Shown in pieces: positions 16,131-24,509 of a stretch of DNA of 40,425 nucleotides. How positions within the stretch are numbered: position 1 is the first letter of the stretch; each line of letters opens with the position of its first letter. The DNA is from Nostoc sp. CMAA1605. Lineage in GTDB: Bacteria > Cyanobacteriota > Cyanobacteriia > Cyanobacteriales > Nostocaceae. Both the position numbers and the translations under genes were made by a program. Below the pieces are notes generated by a model, which had not been told where the DNA came from, did no database searches, and saw only the letters and a list, made by a program, of their open reading frames with translations. The stretch spans positions 1 through 40,425 of the forward strand of contig NZ_PJIZ01000075.1 of NCBI RefSeq assembly GCF_021596505.1. The letters run 5' to 3'.

Positions 16131-16387
16131 ACATCTCTTGCTTTTCGTAATCTGTTCCTCAAATTTTCAATTACAATATCCCCTTCAATACCTTCTCCTC
16201 TATCCAATTGCTCAATAGCAACATTTACCTTCTCTCTTGTTTCATCTACCCAGTCTTGATAACCTTTTTCCCACTCTAAAAGTAATTTTAAAGCCTTGCT
16301 AATCACATCTTCCGCATTAGCATATCTACCTGTTGCAATTTGCGCTTGGATAATCTTTTCTAATTCTGGATAAATTTGGATATTCAT
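16121..16387 (-). CDS. ParD-like type II antitoxin
   Basis: The product has 88 aa. The N-terminus (MNIQIYPELEKIIQAQIATG, then RYANAEDVISKALKLL) is the ribbon-helix-helix pattern of ParD/CopG antitoxins. The helical C-terminal part (KVNVAIEQLDRGEGIEGD) is the toxin-binding tail. The stop overlaps the start region of the broken ParE reading frame, as in a toxin-antitoxin operon. It may now be a solitary antitoxin or repressor. Confidence 0.85.
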   Translation of the reverse strand: MNIQIYPELEKIIQAQIATGRYANAEDVISKALKLLLEWEKGYQDWVDETREKVNVAIEQLDRGEGIEGDIVIENLRNRLRKARDVQG

Positions 16388-16545
16388 AACTATTATGCGA
16401 TTGAGCCTTTGTATATTCTATGATAATTCTCTTGCTTAGAATCTTTGCACCTTAGTGTTAAATAAGCAATGTTCATATATATAAAGTTATTTTCATTCTT
16501 TCTAGGTTGTAGATATTCATTTACAAAATAGCATTTGTGATTTAA

Positions 16546-16572
16546 ACTTCGTCAATAAACCTACTACGAAGT
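16546..16572. promoter_or_regulatory. Inverted repeat just upstream of cynS
   Basis: ACTTCGT (16546-16552) and ACGAAGT (16566-16572) form a perfect 7-bp dyad with a 13-bp gap, ending 18 bp before the cynS ATG. It may be an operator or a leader hairpin. No regulator binding motif that I know matches it securely. Confidence 0.35.
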
Positions 16573-16590
16573 ATTTCAAGAACCGACTTT

Positions 16591-17031
16591 ATGTCTATAC
16601 CCGAAATTACACAGACACTACTCGCCGCTAAGAAAGAAAAAGGAGTCAGCTTTGCAGATTTAGAAAAAATTCTAGGACGCGATGAAGTTTGGATTGCGGC
16701 TGTATTTTATCGTCAAGCTAGTGTGTCTGAGGAAGAGGCTAAATTAATTTTAGATGCACTTGGCTTAGGTTATGTCTACCTGCCAGAGTTAACTGCATAC
16801 CCAGTCAAGGGATTGGGGCATGTTGTTCCGACTGATCCTTTGATTTATCGCTTTTATGAGATTATGCAGGTCTATGGCTTTCCACTCAAGGACGTAATTC
16901 AGGAAAAGTTTGGTGATGGGATTATGAGTGCTATAGACTTTACTATGGATGTGGAGAAAGAAGCAGATCCGAAAGGCGATCGCGTTAAGATTACTATGTC
17001 TGGTAAATTCTTACCCTACAAAAAGTGGTAG
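16591..17031 (+). CDS. cynS: Cyanate hydratase (cyanase)
   Basis: It converts cyanate and bicarbonate to ammonia and CO2, so cyanate serves as a nitrogen source. The 146-aa length is typical of the decameric enzyme. The N-terminal helical domain precedes the catalytic part: LIYRFYEIMQVYG carries the Arg and Glu, and FGDGIMSAIDFTMDVE carries the Ser of the active site. The ending GKFLPYKKW is characteristic. No cyanate transporter genes or carbonic anhydrase lie beside it, which differs from the cynABDS arrangement known in some cyanobacteria. Confidence 0.97.
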   Translation: MSIPEITQTLLAAKKEKGVSFADLEKILGRDEVWIAAVFYRQASVSEEEAKLILDALGLGYVYLPELTAYPVKGLGHVVPTDPLIYRFYEIMQVYGFPLKDVIQEKFGDGIMSAIDFTMDVEKEADPKGDRVKITMSGKFLPYKKW

Positions 17032-17152
17032 TCTATAAAGACTCTCAACACATCATCTAAATTCACAACAAACAACAACCAGAACAATTATCGACTTTTC
17101 GCCCTATTACAAACAACAACACGGACAAGCCTATTTAGGGGATAGTCTGGAA

Positions 17153-17962
17153 ATGATTACCACTATCCCAGACAGCAGCATTAACTTGATTCTCACCTCT
17201 CCACCATTTGCTTTAACACGCCAGAAAGAATACGGTAACGCCAGTGCAGATAAATATATTGAATGGTTTTTACCTTTCGCGCATCAATTTAAACGTGTTT
17301 TAGCTGAGAATGGCTCGTTTGTTCTCGATTTAGGCGGTGCTTATCTTCCTGGTAATCCTGTACGCAGTATTTACCAATATGAACTTTTAGTCAGATTATG
17401 TCAGGAAGTCGGTTTTTTTCTCGCCCAAGAACTCTATCATTACAATCCAGCACGATTACCCACACCTGCCGAATGGGTGACAATTAGAAGGATACGTGTC
17501 AAAGATGCGGTAAACGTGGTTTGGTGGTTATCCAAAACACCCCACCCCAAAGCTGATAACAGAAAAGTATTGAAACCCTATAGCCACAGTATGAAGCGGT
17601 TACTCAAAAATGGCTATAAAGCGAAAATTCGTCCTAGTGGACATGAGATTTCTGAAAAGTTCCAAAAAGATAACCAAGGCGCGATACCGCCAAATTTATT
17701 GGAAATTGCTAACACTGAATCTAATAGTATTTATTTACGACGCTGTAAAGCAGCCGGAATTAAGCCCCACCCAGCTAGATTTCCCCAAGGGTTTGCGGAA
17801 TTCTTCATCAAGTTTTTGACTGATGAGGGTGATTTAGTGCTAGATCCGTTTGCCGGTTCTAATACTACTGGGTTTGTTGCTGAAACTTTACAGCGTCGAT
17901 GGATTTCATGCGAGATAAATCAGGATTATGTTGTGGGAAGTCGTTATCGATTTGAAGATTAG
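17153..17962 (+). CDS. Orphan DNA methyltransferase, PvuII-like N4-cytosine type
   Basis: Motif IV TSPPFALTRQKEYGN comes first and the AdoMet motif I (DPFAGSNTTGFVAE) near the C-terminus: the beta-type order. SPPF is typical of N4-cytosine enzymes. LPTPAEWVTIRRIRVKDAVN, RPSGHEIS and IPPNLLEIANTESNS closely resemble M.PvuII as I recall it, so a CAGCTG target is a hypothesis. ATG 17153 is the first normal start, but coding similarity clearly extends upstream (YYKQQHGQAYLGDSLEMI from about 17105). No ATG, GTG or TTG occurs in frame back to the stop at 17036; ATT 17087 is the only reasonable candidate. No restriction enzyme gene is adjacent. Confidence 0.9.
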   Translation: MITTIPDSSINLILTSPPFALTRQKEYGNASADKYIEWFLPFAHQFKRVLAENGSFVLDLGGAYLPGNPVRSIYQYELLVRLCQEVGFFLAQELYHYNPARLPTPAEWVTIRRIRVKDAVNVVWWLSKTPHPKADNRKVLKPYSHSMKRLLKNGYKAKIRPSGHEISEKFQKDNQGAIPPNLLEIANTESNSIYLRRCKAAGIKPHPARFPQGFAEFFIKFLTDEGDLVLDPFAGSNTTGFVAETLQRRWISCEINQDYVVGSRYRFED

Positions 17963-18028
17963 TTAATAGTCAGTTAGTTAATGGCAATTATTTTAAATAA
18001 CAGCAAGAATTTATAATTCAGCAGTCAA

Positions 18029-18152
18029 CCGATTTTAGATTTGTAGGGGCGGGTGATCAGAGATATTCACGTTAGAAAAACAGATATTTTCTCAAAGCCG
18101 CCCTTACTTGAAATTCAATTACATCATCCGAAATTTAAAATCTAAAACTCGG
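18029..18152. repeat. Nested inverted repeat, possible small transposable remnant
   Basis: The outer arms are CCGATTTTAGATTT (18029-18042) and AAATCTAAAACTCGG (18138-18152, one extra base). The inner arms are GTAGGGGCGG (18043-18052) and CCGCCCTTAC (18098-18107, 9/10). The 17963-18326 gap has no gene. This could be a MITE remnant or a structured transcript. Confidence 0.5.
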
Positions 18153-18326
18153 AGGCTCAAAAGAATGCACAAGTTAGTGGACAAGAATTTAGGAAACTCT
18201 TGCTTGATTTAAGGTGTGAAAATCGTACACCAAATCATGCTTGATTTTAACTGCTGTTTTCTCGATGATAAATTTTTGCTGTTATATGGGCTGTGTAATA
18301 GGGACTATTAACTTTAGTCAGCAGAC

Positions 18327-18521
18327 TTAGATTTCACCATTTACTTGCATTTGATGGACTTTATCTGCTAATTCTTGACGACTTTGATCATCAAGCTTAT
18401 CTATCGCTAACATTCCCATGAGAATTACCTCTTTGAGAGTTAAACGGGTGGAATGTGCTTGTTTCTGCACTATCTCTTTAATAATTGGACTGACACCAAT
18501 TGCTGTACTAGCTCTAGCCAC
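18327..18521 (-). CDS. Small conserved-looking hypothetical protein
   Basis: The product has 64 aa and starts at GTG 18521. The sequence STAIGVSPIIKEIVQKQAHS then TRLTLKEVILMGMLAIDKLD is helical and reminiscent of small DNA-binding or antitoxin-like proteins, but I recognise no family. Coding-like amino acid composition and a clean start make it plausible. No partner gene is visible. Confidence 0.45.
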   Translation of the reverse strand: MARASTAIGVSPIIKEIVQKQAHSTRLTLKEVILMGMLAIDKLDDQSRQELADKVHQMQVNGEI

Positions 18522-18591
18522 AAAATTACAGGGAAAAACGATTACTTCGCATAAATCTTAGCACTTATTACCAGCTTATTCATCAATTGAA

Positions 18592-18819
18592 TTGAATTTA
18601 AATATGTCAGAACAGATGAATAAATGTTTCAATGCAAGAATTTACGTATATTGCAATAGTTTATACTGTAAATTTAATAACAAAAATCAGAAATATTATC
18701 TAGGAGTATTGATATCCAAAAATATGCTACTTCATCAACTGGATATGAGGTTTTCGGAGGTTCTCGTCTATATACTAGAAAATATACGCTTTAAAGAATT
18801 TGTAAATTGTCAGAGATAA
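18592..18819 (+). CDS. Doubtful small ORF
   Basis: 75 aa in an AT-rich stretch, with MNKCFNARIYVYCNSLYCKF near the start. No recognisable motif, no clear ribosome-binding site, unusual Cys/Tyr/Asn composition. It may be a chance ORF or a gene fragment. It is listed because nothing else explains 18592-18819. Confidence 0.2.
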   Translation: MNLNMSEQMNKCFNARIYVYCNSLYCKFNNKNQKYYLGVLISKNMLLHQLDMRFSEVLVYILENIRFKEFVNCQR

Positions 18820-18949
18820 TATCGTTAACCCGGTTTACAGAAATATACATTATACATAAGAATGATATTTTAACCACCGTAAAATTTCCTGAATACGGAC
18901 AACTAAGACTGTCAAAAGGAAAAGCACTAATAAGAGGAGAGAAACAGCG

Positions 18950-20077
18950 ATGAGGGATTCTTATCTGTTGGCAGTAGGTTTGTTAACAGGATTGGCAATA
19001 CCGGCATCAGCTTTTCCACAATTGTCAATTAAATCGCCGGATAAACATAATTCCCAATGGTTTACAAAACAAGACTCTCAGACAATCACAGATGCCCAGC
19101 ATCACCTCAAACCTGATGTATCAACTCCAGAATTTAGCAGCAAATTATTACAAACAGAAGCAAATACACAACCACAAAAAAATCAAAAATTGTTGTCTCA
19201 ACTGCTGAATCTTGCCTTACCAGAACTCAGCAGTCAAATTTTACCGGCTTCTGAAGCTTCTGAGCCAAGAGCTAGTGAGAAGAAACTTTTAACTGAACAA
19301 GATTTATCAATATCAATAGACTTATTATTTAATCCCAGTCATCAATCAGTAAATTTACTGTTAACTTCTGGCAATCAACTTTACTATCAAAGACTGGCAG
19401 CACTAAAAACAGGTCAGATTTACACCCGTGCCGACATTGAGCCAGAATTTGCAGAATCCAAGGGAAAACAGCAATTAACCTATGAGGATTGGAAAAGTTT
19501 ACTAGCTTTAGAGGCGAAAGCGATCGCCCAGGGTCAAGGTAAAAATCGTCTCAGTATCTTAGTGGGTGATTCCTTGAGTCTGTGGTTTCCCAGGAAAAAA
19601 CTGCCCACAGGTAAATTATGGCTCAATCAGGGCATATCTGGTGATACTTCCGGCGGCATAGTGAAACGATTAGGGGCATTTTCTCAAACTCGCCCAGAAG
19701 CAATTTATATCATGGCTGGGATTAACGACCTCAGAAAAGGTGTCAGTGATGAAACCATCTTGCAAAATCACCGCCGCATGATGCGTACCTTAAGGCAAAA
19801 TCACCCCAAAACTCAGATATTTGTGCAGTCTATTCTACCGACTAATGTATCCACAATATCTAATAGTCGTATTCGTCAGCTTAACGTCAAAATCGCTCAA
19901 ATTGCTAAACAAGAAGGAGTGAACTACTTAAACATTCATAACTGGTTTACCGATGCAGACGGCAACTTGCGCTTAGATTTAACCACAGATGGCATACATT
20001 TGTCTGCTGACGGTTATGATGTGTGGCGATTTGCCCTCCAACAAGTAGAATTCAAACTTTCTCAAACAAGAAACTGA
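18950..20077 (+). CDS. Exported SGNH/GDSL-family hydrolase
   Basis: The product has 375 aa. The N-terminus is a signal peptide (MRDSYLLAVGLLTGLAIPAS), preceded by AGAGGAGAG at 18932-18940. A low-complexity region to about residue 115 and a helical segment precede the hydrolase domain. Its four blocks are visible: VGDSLSLW (Ser), NQGISGDTS (Gly), AGINDLRKG (Asn) and TTDGIHLSADGY (Asp-x-x-His). The substrate (acyl, acetyl-sugar or lipid ester) cannot be told. Probably periplasmic or cell-wall associated. The DUF4864 gene follows 28 bp later and may be co-transcribed. Confidence 0.88.
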   Translation: MRDSYLLAVGLLTGLAIPASAFPQLSIKSPDKHNSQWFTKQDSQTITDAQHHLKPDVSTPEFSSKLLQTEANTQPQKNQKLLSQLLNLALPELSSQILPASEASEPRASEKKLLTEQDLSISIDLLFNPSHQSVNLLLTSGNQLYYQRLAALKTGQIYTRADIEPEFAESKGKQQLTYEDWKSLLALEAKAIAQGQGKNRLSILVGDSLSLWFPRKKLPTGKLWLNQGISGDTSGGIVKRLGAFSQTRPEAIYIMAGINDLRKGVSDETILQNHRRMMRTLRQNHPKTQIFVQSILPTNVSTISNSRIRQLNVKIAQIAKQEGVNYLNIHNWFTDADGNLRLDLTTDGIHLSADGYDVWRFALQQVEFKLSQTRN

Positions 20078-20105
20078 GCATTTTAGGCGATCTAATAGCA
20101 GATTT

Positions 20106-20468
20106 ATGGAAGCTACCGATAACGATTTTATTGCTATACGCTCCGTTATAGAAAGACAACTAGCAGCATTTCAAAAAGATGATGCTCAAGCTGCTTTCGC
20201 CCTTGCTAGCCCTGGGATTAGAGAGCAGTTCCAAAATGCAGATAATTTTATGCGGATGGTAAGCATAAGTTACCCAGCCGTCTACCGCCCCCGTTCAGTA
20301 TTTTTTGAGAAAATCACCACCATTCAAGACAACATCACTCAGCCAGTTTTATTACTAGCACCAGACGGTAAGCCCTTAAGAGCCTTATACTTCATGGAAA
20401 AGCAAGAGGATGAGTCTTGGAAGATTAACGGCTGTATTTTAGTTTCTGTGGAGGCGGAGACTATTTAG
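20106..20468 (+). CDS. DUF4864 domain protein
   Basis: The 120-aa protein matches the DUF4864 pattern as I know it: AIRSVIERQLAAFQKDDAQA AFALASPGI, a central FMRMVSISYPAVYRPRSV and a strand-rich end RALYFMEKQEDESWKINGCI. It has a cystatin/NTF2-like appearance. Function unknown. No signal peptide. It follows the GDSL hydrolase by 28 bp on the same strand. Confidence 0.8.
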   Translation: MEATDNDFIAIRSVIERQLAAFQKDDAQAAFALASPGIREQFQNADNFMRMVSISYPAVYRPRSVFFEKITTIQDNITQPVLLLAPDGKPLRALYFMEKQEDESWKINGCILVSVEAETI

Positions 20469-20596
20469 TCAATAGTCATTAGTCATTAGTCATTAGTCAG
20501 CACTCAACATCGGCTCAACGCTGCACTACCGCTAACAGCACTCATTACTCATTACTCATTACTCATTACTCATTACTCAGCACTCAGCACTCAGCA
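20467..20596. repeat. STRRs (AGTCATT, ACTCATT, GCACTCA) with second copy of the 28-bp element
   Basis: AGTCATT, then ACTCATT and CAGCACT units fill the gap between converging genes. 20512-20539 is the reverse-complement copy of 12052-12079 and is flanked by the same GTGCTGA-type heptamers there and here, so the composite unit was copied. Confidence 0.85.
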
Positions 20597-21412
20597 CTAA
20601 CTCCCCACTCGATTGAGAACTTGGTTGAATTTGCCACTGCGGTAGCCTTCTAAGTCTAGGGTGACGTAGAGGAAGCCGAATTCTTGGAAGGCGGTGACTA
20701 TAGATTGTAAGTCTGTCATCAGGACGAAATCTTTGATTTTTTCTGGTGGTAGTTCGATGCGCGCTGTGTCGCCTTCGGAACGAACGCGCAAATTTTGCCA
20801 GCCTAGTTTGCGTAGGTAAATTTCGGCTCTCCCGACGCGTTGTAATTTAGCGACGGTAATTTCCTCACCATAGGGAAAACGGGAACTCAAACAAGGTTGG
20901 GCTGGTTTATCCCACCACGGTAAACCTAGCTGTTGGGAAAGTTGTCGGACTTCTAATTTGGTGACACCAACTTCTGCTAGAGGCGATCGCGCGCCTCTTT
21001 CTTTGGCGGCTTGAATTCCTGGGCGGTAATCGTGCAGATCATCGGCATTTACCCCATCCACCACATAGGGATAACCCAACTCTAAAGCCAGGGGTTTGAG
21101 GTGATCGTGCAGTTCACTTTTGCAAAAATAACAACGATTTACAGGGTTAGCGGTGTAATTGGGATTTTCCATTTCATGGGTTTGAATAATCTGATGCCGA
21201 ATCCCAATTGTTGCGGCTTGAATTTTCGCGTCTTCCAATTCTTCTGGTAACAGCGAAGGTGAAACAGCCGTCACAGCCAAAGCGCGATCGCCCAAGACAT
21301 CATAGGCAATTTTAGCTACCAAAGTGCTATCAACACCCCCAGAATAGGCAATTAAAGCCTGTCCCATCTCTGTAAATAAAAGTTTTAGTTTCTCTAGTTT
21401 TTCTGTCAGCAT
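20597..21412 (-). CDS. larE: ATP-dependent sacrificial sulfur transferase LarE family
   Basis: The product is a 271-aa PP-loop ATPase with AYSGGVDSTLVAK at residues ~22-34. In lactobacilli LarE supplies sulfur for the nickel-pincer cofactor of lactate racemase by adenylating a pyridinium carboxylate intermediate. Conserved parts include CYFCKSELHDHLKPLA (Cys94 and Cys97), RSPLAEVGVTK and KPAQPCLSSRFPYGE with Cys174, the position of the sulfur-donating Cys. The CxxC plus Cys174 set fits three-Cys LarE forms reported to hold an Fe-S cluster; that detail is from recall. No larA, larB or larC is adjacent, so the actual substrate here is open. Confidence 0.93.
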   Translation of the reverse strand: MLTEKLEKLKLLFTEMGQALIAYSGGVDSTLVAKIAYDVLGDRALAVTAVSPSLLPEELEDAKIQAATIGIRHQIIQTHEMENPNYTANPVNRCYFCKSELHDHLKPLALELGYPYVVDGVNADDLHDYRPGIQAAKERGARSPLAEVGVTKLEVRQLSQQLGLPWWDKPAQPCLSSRFPYGEEITVAKLQRVGRAEIYLRKLGWQNLRVRSEGDTARIELPPEKIKDFVLMTDLQSIVTAFQEFGFLYVTLDLEGYRSGKFNQVLNRVGS

Positions 21413-21417
21413 GATTG

Positions 21418-21593
21418 GTAGTCAATAGTCAATAGTCATTAGTCAATAGTCATTAGTCAGCACTCACCACTTATTACTCATTACTCATTACTTATTACTT
21501 ATTACTTATTACTTATTACTCAGCACTCAACACTCATTAGTTTTTCTTCCTCTGCCCAATGCCCCATGCCCCATGCCCCATGCCCAATCCCTA
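21418..21593. repeat. STRRs upstream of larE (AGTCAAT, ATTACTT, CCCATG)
   Basis: AGTCAATAGTCATT, ATTACTCATTACTT and finally CCCCATG units fill the space between the hybrid kinase stop and the larE start. The larE promoter must lie within or across these repeats, or larE is read from further upstream. Confidence 0.85.
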
Positions 21594-23366
21594 ATCTACC
21601 TGAATGTATTTTGCTACTAAATCAGCTAAGAGTGATAAGTCAATGGGTTTGGAGATATATTCGTTAAATCCGGCTGAAAGACAGATTTCGCGATCGCCTT
21701 TCATGGCCATGGCTGTTTGGGCTATAACGGGGATTTGCTGATATTTTGGGTTAGTCCGTAAGTGTTGGATTAACTCCAGTCCGTTGCTATCGGGTAGGCG
21801 TATATCCATTAAGATAACAGCTGGTTGCTTGTGGTTGAGTGCATCCCACATTTCTTGTTCGTTTTTTACCCAAGTTACCTGATAGTCTAATTTCGTCAGG
21901 TGAATTTGCATCATTTGCCCGTTGGGTAAATCATTTTCTAATAGTAAAATGTCTCTGCAAGTGCTGGGAATGACGGGTAAGGGCTGTAAAGATGCTGGGG
22001 ATTCTTCTTGTTGAATTTCTGGAGGGAGAACTGATCCTTGTGGCTTCAGTGGTAAAGTAATTGTGAAACGAGAACCGCTATTAATTTCAGACTCTACTTC
22101 GATATAACCTTGATGAATTGCTGCTAGTTTTTGAGTTACCGCTAAACCTAAACCAGTACCTTCATATTGCCCTGGTGAAGAATTAGGAATTTGAAAGTAG
22201 GGTTGAAAAAGTAGCGATAAATGTTCTGGGGATATCCCTGTGCCTGTATCCCAAACTGTAAAATGCACTAATGAATCTTGTTGTATCACTTTTAAACCTA
22301 CAGTACCTTTGCTGGTAAATTTCACAGCATTAAAGAGCAGATTCAAAAGCATCTGTTTGAGTCGTAAAGGATCAGCAACTAGGGTTGTGACTTGAGGATC
22401 AATTTCTAAAGTTAATTTCACACCCTTGTTACCAGCTTTTTCTTTCACTAGTGTGAGTATATTTCGACATAATTCCGGTACATCGACTTTTTCCCACTGC
22501 ACTTCTAGCTGATTAGCTTCGATTTTGGATAGATCCAAAATATCGTTGATTAAGGCTAAAAGATGTTTCCCACTGGATTGAATGATGTTTAAATATTCGC
22601 GGTGGCGTTCTCTGGTGGGATCGTAGCCTTGGGCTAAAAGTAAGTGAGTAAAGCCGATAATCGAACTTAATGGGGTACGAATTTCGTGGCTGGTGTTGGC
22701 TAAAAATTGATTTTTGAGTTGATTTGTCCGTTGTAGTTCTTGATTTAAGTCGTGGGAATGCTGCGATCGCTCTTGTAAACTTTGTAGATGTTGACAGTGA
22801 ACCCATGCTTGTATACACTGCTGAACGGCTTTTTCGATAAACCGTAAGGTGAGCGCATCGGTGAGAACTTTTGCTTGGGCGTTGGGTTTGCTTGTACCTA
22901 TGACTAACCACCCCAGCAACCCGACTGCTTCGTCAGATAATTTCCAAGCTTGGGGCGGTTGTTGAGTTGTTAAATCTTGTAAATCGCTGAGTGGAATTGC
23001 TGCTTCTAATTCTAAGTCTAGTTGTTTTCCATTTTTCAGTGTTAACTTCGCCACCGACGGACGAGATTTAACAGATGGTGGACAAAAAATATAGTAAACT
23101 TTACCAACTGTATCTTGCGGTTGGCACACAGCAACAGTTACGCCGCCACTGTTTAAAGCCGCGCCAATTTCATCTACCATAATTTGCCAAATCTCTGCTG
23201 CGGGATTGTTGCTGGTGGAGACACCCTTAACTATCGCTAGCAGACAATCATTCAGGCGAGCTTGTAGCTGGTTCAAGCGGCTTTCCAGCCATAACTCAGC
23301 CCGAAGTTGTGGGATTGTGGCATCTACCTGTGAGTTGTGTTCTGGTAAGCTTGAATACTGCTGCAT
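21591..23366 (-). CDS. Hybrid sensor histidine kinase with C-terminal receiver domain
   Basis: The product has 591 aa with no membrane segment, so it is cytoplasmic. Residues ~30-190 form a GAF-like sensor region. The HisKA domain has His227 in FLANTSHEIRTPLSSIIGFT. The ATPase has N-box LLFNAVKFTSKG, G1 VWDTGTGIS and G2 YEGTGLGLAV. The receiver at ~472-590 has Asp521 in VILMDIRLPDSNGL and Lys573 in ISKPI. The architecture predicts internal phosphotransfer from His227 to Asp521 and possibly onward to an Hpt protein. The signal is unknown. larE lies downstream on the same strand after a repeat block. Confidence 0.95.
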   Translation of the reverse strand: MQQYSSLPEHNSQVDATIPQLRAELWLESRLNQLQARLNDCLLAIVKGVSTSNNPAAEIWQIMVDEIGAALNSGGVTVAVCQPQDTVGKVYYIFCPPSVKSRPSVAKLTLKNGKQLDLELEAAIPLSDLQDLTTQQPPQAWKLSDEAVGLLGWLVIGTSKPNAQAKVLTDALTLRFIEKAVQQCIQAWVHCQHLQSLQERSQHSHDLNQELQRTNQLKNQFLANTSHEIRTPLSSIIGFTHLLLAQGYDPTRERHREYLNIIQSSGKHLLALINDILDLSKIEANQLEVQWEKVDVPELCRNILTLVKEKAGNKGVKLTLEIDPQVTTLVADPLRLKQMLLNLLFNAVKFTSKGTVGLKVIQQDSLVHFTVWDTGTGISPEHLSLLFQPYFQIPNSSPGQYEGTGLGLAVTQKLAAIHQGYIEVESEINSGSRFTITLPLKPQGSVLPPEIQQEESPASLQPLPVIPSTCRDILLLENDLPNGQMMQIHLTKLDYQVTWVKNEQEMWDALNHKQPAVILMDIRLPDSNGLELIQHLRTNPKYQQIPVIAQTAMAMKGDREICLSAGFNEYISKPIDLSLLADLVAKYIQVD

Positions 23367-23558
23367 GGTCAGCCAGACCGTGGGACAAGTTTAGTTACGC
23401 AAAAATTGCGAATAGGATGCTATGTATATTAGCTCACAATTCTTTAATGTCGATAAATCATAACTGATTAGTGTCGATAATCACCGTATAGCTAAAAACA
23501 TTATTTTGAAATTAATCGTTACACATGAATCTTAACTGACTTTTTTAGATAAAAACTG

Positions 23559-24425
23559 ATGGATACACAAATTATTCAACTTATTGTCAACGGCATTGCT
23601 GTAGGAAGCATTATCGCTTTAGGTTCAGTCGGATTAACACTCACTTACGGGATATTACGGTTGTCAAATTTTGCTCATGGTGATTTTTTAACTTTGGGTG
23701 CTTATTTGACATTATTCATCAATTCTTTGGGCGTAGATATTTGGCTGTCTATGGTGTTAGCAACTGTAGGCACAGTCTTGGCTATGTTGTTATCAGAAAA
23801 ATTATTGTGGTCAAAAATGCGCGCTATTCGTGCTAATTCCACAACACTGATCATTATCTCCATTGGACTGGCTTTGTTTTTGCGTAATGGCGTAATTTTG
23901 ATTTGGGGTGGTAAAAATCAAAATTATGATTTACCTATTGCTCCAGCGTTAGATATTTTGGGTTTGAAAGTCACGGAAAATCAAATGCTAGTTTTGGCTT
24001 TGGCAGTGGTGATAATTTTAGCCTTACATTATCTGCTGCAAAATACCAAAATCGGCAAGGCGATGCGGGCTGTGGCGGATGATTTAGATTTAGCGAAAGT
24101 GTCAGGAATTGATGTTGATCGCGTTGTGTTATGGACTTGGATAATTGCAGGTACACTAACATCCTTGGGTGGTAGTATGTATGGCTTACTGACAGCCGTA
24201 CGCCCGAATATGGGATGGTTTTTAATTCTGCCTTTATTCGCCTCAGTAATTTTAGGAGGGATTGGGAATCCTTACGGTGCGATCGCCGCAGCTTTTATTA
24301 TTGGTATCGTACAGGAGGCTAGTACCCTTTGGTTGGGTTCACAGTATAAGCAAGGTATTGCGCTTTTAATCATGATTGTGGTGTTGCTCATTCGTCCCAA
24401 AGGTTTATTTAAAGGAACGATGTGA
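23559..24425 (+). CDS. LivH-type branched-chain/neutral amino acid ABC transporter permease
   Basis: The product has 288 aa and is mostly hydrophobic. The N-terminus IIQLIVNGIAVGSIIALGSV GLTLTYGILRLSNFAHGDF is the LivH signature, the EAA-like loop shows KAMRAVADDLDLAKVSGIDV and the C-terminus ends LLIRPKGLFKG. It is an inner-membrane subunit that pairs with a LivM-type permease, two ATPases and a binding protein. None of these is adjacent. Scattered genes of this kind are known for the Nat system of Anabaena, where NatD is of this type; assignment to natD is likely but not proven here. Confidence 0.9.
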   Translation: MDTQIIQLIVNGIAVGSIIALGSVGLTLTYGILRLSNFAHGDFLTLGAYLTLFINSLGVDIWLSMVLATVGTVLAMLLSEKLLWSKMRAIRANSTTLIIISIGLALFLRNGVILIWGGKNQNYDLPIAPALDILGLKVTENQMLVLALAVVIILALHYLLQNTKIGKAMRAVADDLDLAKVSGIDVDRVVLWTWIIAGTLTSLGGSMYGLLTAVRPNMGWFLILPLFASVILGGIGNPYGAIAAAFIIGIVQEASTLWLGSQYKQGIALLIMIVVLLIRPKGLFKGTM

Positions 24426-24509
24426 GCAACACCATTGGGCAAACAGGGCAAACAGGGCATTGGTTATTCTTGTTCATACCCTATTGTCTAAGCCCCATGC
24501 CCAACCCCA

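Noticed and set aside
16508..16525. TGTA...TACA resembling an NtcA site upstream of cynS
   Set aside because: The spacing between GTA and TAC is 10, not the required 8.
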